From Pontibacter aquaedesilientis (GTDB lineage Bacteria; Bacteroidota; Bacteroidia; Cytophagales; Hymenobacteraceae): DNA of 64,000 nucleotides. The stretch spans positions 62,001 through 126,000 of the forward strand of contig NZ_JACXAJ010000009.1 in assembly GCF_014773225.1 (NCBI RefSeq), in the 5' to 3' direction. Positions 61,334-64,000 of this stretch are shown here, one piece after another (within the stretch, counting starts at the first letter, position 1; every line of letters begins with the position of its first letter). The position numbers and the translations under genes were made by a program. The notes under the pieces were generated by a model. That model was not told the origin of the DNA and did no database searches. It saw nothing but the letters and a program-made list of their open reading frames with translations.

Positions 61334-61518
61334 CTATTTCCTTTCGGGTATAAACCAAGCCTATAACCCGACTCCCAAAATCGGGATGGCATACCGAGTG
61401 CAGTTAGGGAGGCAGTTAACCATGACCACTGCCCAACTGAGCCTAAGATTGCTGAAATCCTACAAACTCCTTAACTTTTGAAACCCACAATATAGCGGCT
61501 TGTTAGTCCAGAAAAGTA

Positions 61519-61526
61519 TACCTTTG
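61519..61526 (+). promoter_or_regulatory. -7 promoter element for the EamA transporter, overlapping a TATACCT motif
   Basis: TACCTTTG matches TAnnTTTG and lies within TATACCTTTG, so the abundant heptamer and the promoter element share bases. The ATG follows 17 bp later. Confidence 0.5.
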
Positions 61527-61543
61527 CGCTCTTTTATTTTGAA

Positions 61544-62494
61544 ATGGAACCGACAAACACCAAACCATACTATGCGGCAGGTATAGCGGCCTTCGTGATC
61601 TGGGGCTTTATACCTTTCCCGCTCAAGGCGCTGGCCGATTACCCGAGCGGGCAAATCCTGTTTTTCCGGGTGGCGCTGTCGGTGGGTCTTTTACTCACCA
61701 TCTCACTGCTGTTCAGGCGCAAGAACCTGCTGCTGACGCTGGCAGAGGTCAGAGCTTCTAAGCCAAAAGAGATCCGTAAATTTTTGCTCTATACCTTCCT
61801 GGGCGGTTCGCTGCTGACCATCAACTGGCTGGCTTTCATCTATGTGATCAACCACATCAACATCCAGACCGGCTCGTTTTCTTACCTCCTCTGCCCGATC
61901 CTGACGGCGGTGCTGGGCTTTGCGCTGCTCAAGGAAGAGCTTCGGGCGAACCAGTGGGTGGCCATCGGGCTGAGTGCGCTGAGCTGCGTGCTGATCGGCA
62001 CCGGCGAACTGACCAGCCTGCTGTTCAGTTTGCTAATCGCGTTGAGCTATGCCTTTTACCTGATTACCCAGCGCATTCTTAAGGTATACGACAAAATCGT
62101 GCTGCTCACGTTGCAGCTTCTGCTCTCGCTCCTGTTCATCGCCCCGTTTTACGGGCAGTTGAAAGGAGGCGCTACAGTAGAACTGGACACGCACTTCTTT
62201 CTGATGACAGGTATACTGAGCGCTCTGTTCACAGTGTTGCCGCTGTTCCTGAACCTCTATGCCCTCAAGGAGCTCACGTCGGGCACAATCGGCATCCTGA
62301 TGTACATCAACCCGATTCTCAACTTCGTGGTGGCTTTCCTTTATTTTAACGAAGAGACAACTGTCGTAAAAGTGGTGGCGTATGCGCTGATTTTTATCTC
62401 GGTGATCATCTACAACATCAACCTGAAAGGGCGTAAAAAGACGGGTGCTGGCATGGTGATTCCTCCGGTGGGGACAACAGCCGTCGTAAAATAG
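61544..62494 (+). CDS. EamA/RarD family drug/metabolite transporter
   Basis: A 316-residue inner-membrane protein with about ten helices in two EamA repeats (YYAAGIAAFVIWGFIPFPLK at the start; PILTAVLGFALLKEEL near 120; ALKELTSGTIGILMYINPIL and FVVAFLYFNEETTVVKVVAY near the end). The GFIPFPLKAL segment and overall layout are closest to RarD. It ends in a basic cytoplasmic tail. The substrate is unknown. A terminator follows the stop. Confidence 0.9.
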   Translation: MEPTNTKPYYAAGIAAFVIWGFIPFPLKALADYPSGQILFFRVALSVGLLLTISLLFRRKNLLLTLAEVRASKPKEIRKFLLYTFLGGSLLTINWLAFIYVINHINIQTGSFSYLLCPILTAVLGFALLKEELRANQWVAIGLSALSCVLIGTGELTSLLFSLLIALSYAFYLITQRILKVYDKIVLLTLQLLLSLLFIAPFYGQLKGGATVELDTHFFLMTGILSALFTVLPLFLNLYALKELTSGTIGILMYINPILNFVVAFLYFNEETTVVKVVAYALIFISVIIYNINLKGRKKTGAGMVIPPVGTTAVVK

Positions 62495-62512
62495 CATACC
62501 CGCTAAACAGAG

Positions 62513-62549
62513 AGAGGCCATACCTGCTATGCGTACAGGTATGGCCTCT
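62513..62549. terminator. Terminator between the EamA gene and the small lipoprotein gene
   Basis: AGAGGCCATACCTG-type left arm (62513-62526) pairs with CAGGTATGGCCTCT (62536-62549), 9-nt loop, followed by TT. It serves convergent genes and contains an AGGTAT/ATACCT pair. Confidence 0.85.
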
Positions 62550-62570
62550 TTCCGTTTCAGTCTTTAGCGG

Positions 62571-62936
62571 TTACTGCCCAGTCTGTCCTCCCTCCACACG
62601 GCGCCCCTGCGGAGTGCGGGGTCTCGGGCGTTGGTTAGGATTTTCCTCCAGCTGTCGCTGGCGGTCTAGCTCTACTTTTGCGCGTGCCACCGAGTCCACA
62701 TTAGGTGGAATATTCCCGAATCGGTCGGCCTGCTCGCCTGTCTCGGCGGTGCGGCCTATTGGTGCGGGGCGCGGCTTGTTCAGGTTCTGTGTGGATTTGC
62801 TCCTCTCGGTTATGGCCTCTGATGTACTGGTATCGTCTGTTGGGTTCGATTTAGGTCTCTCACCGCAGCTTACTGCTATTGTTGCCACAAAGGCAGCGGC
62901 AAGACCGGTTTTTAGTATATGTTTCAGGTTTTGCAT
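62571..62936 (-). CDS. Small lipoprotein, low-complexity hydrophilic tail
   Basis: A 121-residue protein: signal MQNLKHILKTGLAAAFVATI then AVSC lipobox (Cys24), followed by a disordered hydrophilic region (GERPKSNPTDDTSTSEAITE) and a C-terminus rich in Gln, Arg, Pro and Gly (QLEENPNQRPRPRTPQGRRV). The extension to 62984 precedes the signal peptide and is excluded. No family recognised; the sequence suggests an unstructured envelope tether. It is not clearly in an operon. Confidence 0.7.
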   Translation of the reverse strand: MQNLKHILKTGLAAAFVATIAVSCGERPKSNPTDDTSTSEAITERSKSTQNLNKPRPAPIGRTAETGEQADRFGNIPPNVDSVARAKVELDRQRQLEENPNQRPRPRTPQGRRVEGGQTGQ

Positions 62937-63046
62937 GGTCGTGTTTAAAATGATTTGACATCCCTGCTTTCTAACGTCCATCACGGATGTTAGGTTGTAG
63001 AACAGCCCTCCACCGCATTAGAGGCCTATTAATCCCAAGCCAAATA

Positions 63047-64000
63047 TTAAAACCCTAGTCCGATCCGTATTCCGGAACGCACTTTCTGCCGCTCCTGAAA
63101 CGAGGTCACAAAATCGACGCGCAGCACTTTGAAAATATGCTCTATACCTAAGCCAAGCTCCGCATAGTTATCCGACTCCTGGGTGTTCAGGTAGTGCAAA
63201 CTCACTACCTCCTGCCATTTGAGGCGGCGGAAGAGCGGTATTTTATTGAACAGGAACCCGTTGAAATGGTGCTCATAATGCCCTTCGAGGTAACGGTTAT
63301 TGGTGCTGTAGCGGTAGTAATCGAGCAGTTGGAAGCCGGTGTACACACCCGCAAATACGGTGCGGTTACCGTTGAAATGGCGGTAGTCCATCAGACGCAT
63401 GCCTTCCTTGCCCCAGAAGGTGCCACCCGTGAAACTGTATTCGCTACTACCCAACAGACCCAGGCTGAAATCGTCTGAAATGCGGAACGCCATGGTGGTA
63501 TACTTCACATCGCCGCCCAGCGCTTTTATACCTCCCCGGTAACCCAGCGAGAAAGTCGGCCAGCGGGAGCCGATGTTAATTTTGCGGTCGGGCCGGGAGA
63601 TGTAGTTCATGCCTGGCCGGAAGCTTACCGTGAAAGCAGCCGTCAGGGCTTGGTGCGGTTCAAAGGAGGCATCGACCAGCTCGGCATTCGCGGGTACGTT
63701 GGAGGTAAACCCGCCGCTGTCGCTTTCCCGGAAGGCATAGTCCGTGGCGTTCTGCAGGGGCATGCGGTGCGCGTAATCCAGTGAGGTGAGTATGGCCACG
63801 CCGTTCAGCAGCTCCGACCGGTACGTGACCCGGGCATAGTCGCGCTGGTAGAGCTTGAGGTAATTGCGCTCCATGAAAAGGGTATAGATCGTATTGGCGA
63901 AAGGCGCGATCGGCTCGGTAGAGTTGATCTGGTCTACAAAGCGGCCGCCCTCTACCGTAGCTGTACTCCGTTTGATCGGATTGTAGGTATAGCTCAGGCG
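63047..64000 (-). CDS. DUF5686-type outer-membrane protein, C-terminal part (cut by window edge)
   Basis: The frame remains open to the window end; an internal ATG at 63874 is not the start. About 317 residues are visible. They begin in the barrel (RLSYTYNPIKRSTATVEGGR, FVDQINSTEPIAPFANTIYT, then NYLKLYQRDYARVTYRSELL) and end in RSGIRIGLGF, a normal barrel terminus with Phe. The pattern (EGGRFVDQINS followed by LFMERNYLKLYQRDYARV) matches DUF5686 family proteins, which carry a carboxypeptidase-regulatory-like domain at the N-terminus, here outside the window. Role unknown. Confidence 0.8.
   Translation of the reverse strand, partial: RLSYTYNPIKRSTATVEGGRFVDQINSTEPIAPFANTIYTLFMERNYLKLYQRDYARVTYRSELLNGVAILTSLDYAHRMPLQNATDYAFRESDSGGFTSNVPANAELVDASFEPHQALTAAFTVSFRPGMNYISRPDRKINIGSRWPTFSLGYRGGIKALGGDVKYTTMAFRISDDFSLGLLGSSEYSFTGGTFWGKEGMRLMDYRHFNGNRTVFAGVYTGFQLLDYYRYSTNNRYLEGHYEHHFNGFLFNKIPLFRRLKWQEVVSLHYLNTQESDNYAELGLGIEHIFKVLRVDFVTSFQERQKVRSGIRIGLGF

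Noticed and set aside
1..64000. AGGTATA as a Chi-like recombination site
   Set aside because: Chi sites are expected to be strand-biased along a replichore; both orientations are about equally frequent here, so this reading is disfavoured though not excluded.
1..64000. tRNA or rRNA genes
   Set aside because: No stretch with tRNA arms or rRNA-like conservation was recognised in any gap between genes; a dedicated search would be needed for certainty.

Overview
The window looks like chromosome from a member of the Bacteroidota, most likely order Cytophagales, family Hymenobacteraceae (Pontibacter-like). The grounds are: many promoters with the Bacteroidota -7 element TAnnTTTG (TATATTTG, TACCTTTG, TATCTTTG), two SusC/SusD pairs, a fused MurF-alanine racemase, tandem Skp/OmpH proteins next to BamA, DUF6089 proteins, and the ExbB-ExbD-ExbD-TonB-TonB gene set. 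I saw no rRNA, tRNA, CRISPR array, insertion sequence, prophage or integration site. Almost everything is core genome.

Layout. 1-2.6 kb (minus): the 5' end of a 3-hydroxyacyl-CoA dehydrogenase gene, a MarR regulator and a long-chain acyl-CoA ligase, i.e. fatty-acid degradation. 2.8-6.1 kb (plus): a ureohydrolase-family protein with an eroded metal site, a tiny cytochrome b5-like protein, and a sugar kinase plus MurQ etherase (peptidoglycan sugar recycling). 6.2-11.7 kb: a TPR protein, hypothetical proteins, two tiny acidic lipoproteins, and the GTPases Der and Era. 11.8-17.4 kb: ferrochelatase, LOG-family hydrolase, cysteine desulfurase, a GlmM-type mutase and MazG. 17.9-24.9 kb (plus): ExbB, two ExbD, two TonB, a small membrane protein, a PstS-like lipoprotein and a TPR protein, probably one energy-transduction/envelope cluster. 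25-36.4 kb (minus): an envelope biogenesis block (RluD, two Skp/OmpH, BamA, UppS, two DUF6089 proteins, NadK, a second BamA/TamA-like protein, a CBS protein and a hydrolase) with several start/stop overlaps. 36.4-43.6 kb: PabA/TrpG, CvpA, YqeY, PdxJ, the selenium pair MnmH and SelD, a hypothetical protein, a hydrolase and an RsmI-like methyltransferase. 43.8-55.3 kb (minus): two SusCD outer-membrane import systems flanking an unknown outer-membrane protein. 55.8-64 kb: FeoAB iron uptake, MurF-Alr, an EamA transporter, a small lipoprotein and the C-terminal part of a DUF5686 barrel protein.

The most striking signal is not a gene. The heptamer AGGTATA (or its complement TATACCT) occurs roughly 105 times by hand count, where about 8 would be expected by chance. 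It appears in both orientations about equally, inside genes and between them, and often inside the 8-mer AGGTATAG. It is nearly absent from the exbB/exbD genes and the first SusCD locus. Twice it forms the full palindrome AGGTATACCT, and once it forms a spaced inverted repeat upstream of a susC gene. I know of no described function for such a motif in this group. It is the best candidate here for an undescribed genome-wide system (uptake, segregation, mismatch or methylation target, or a HIP1-like element).
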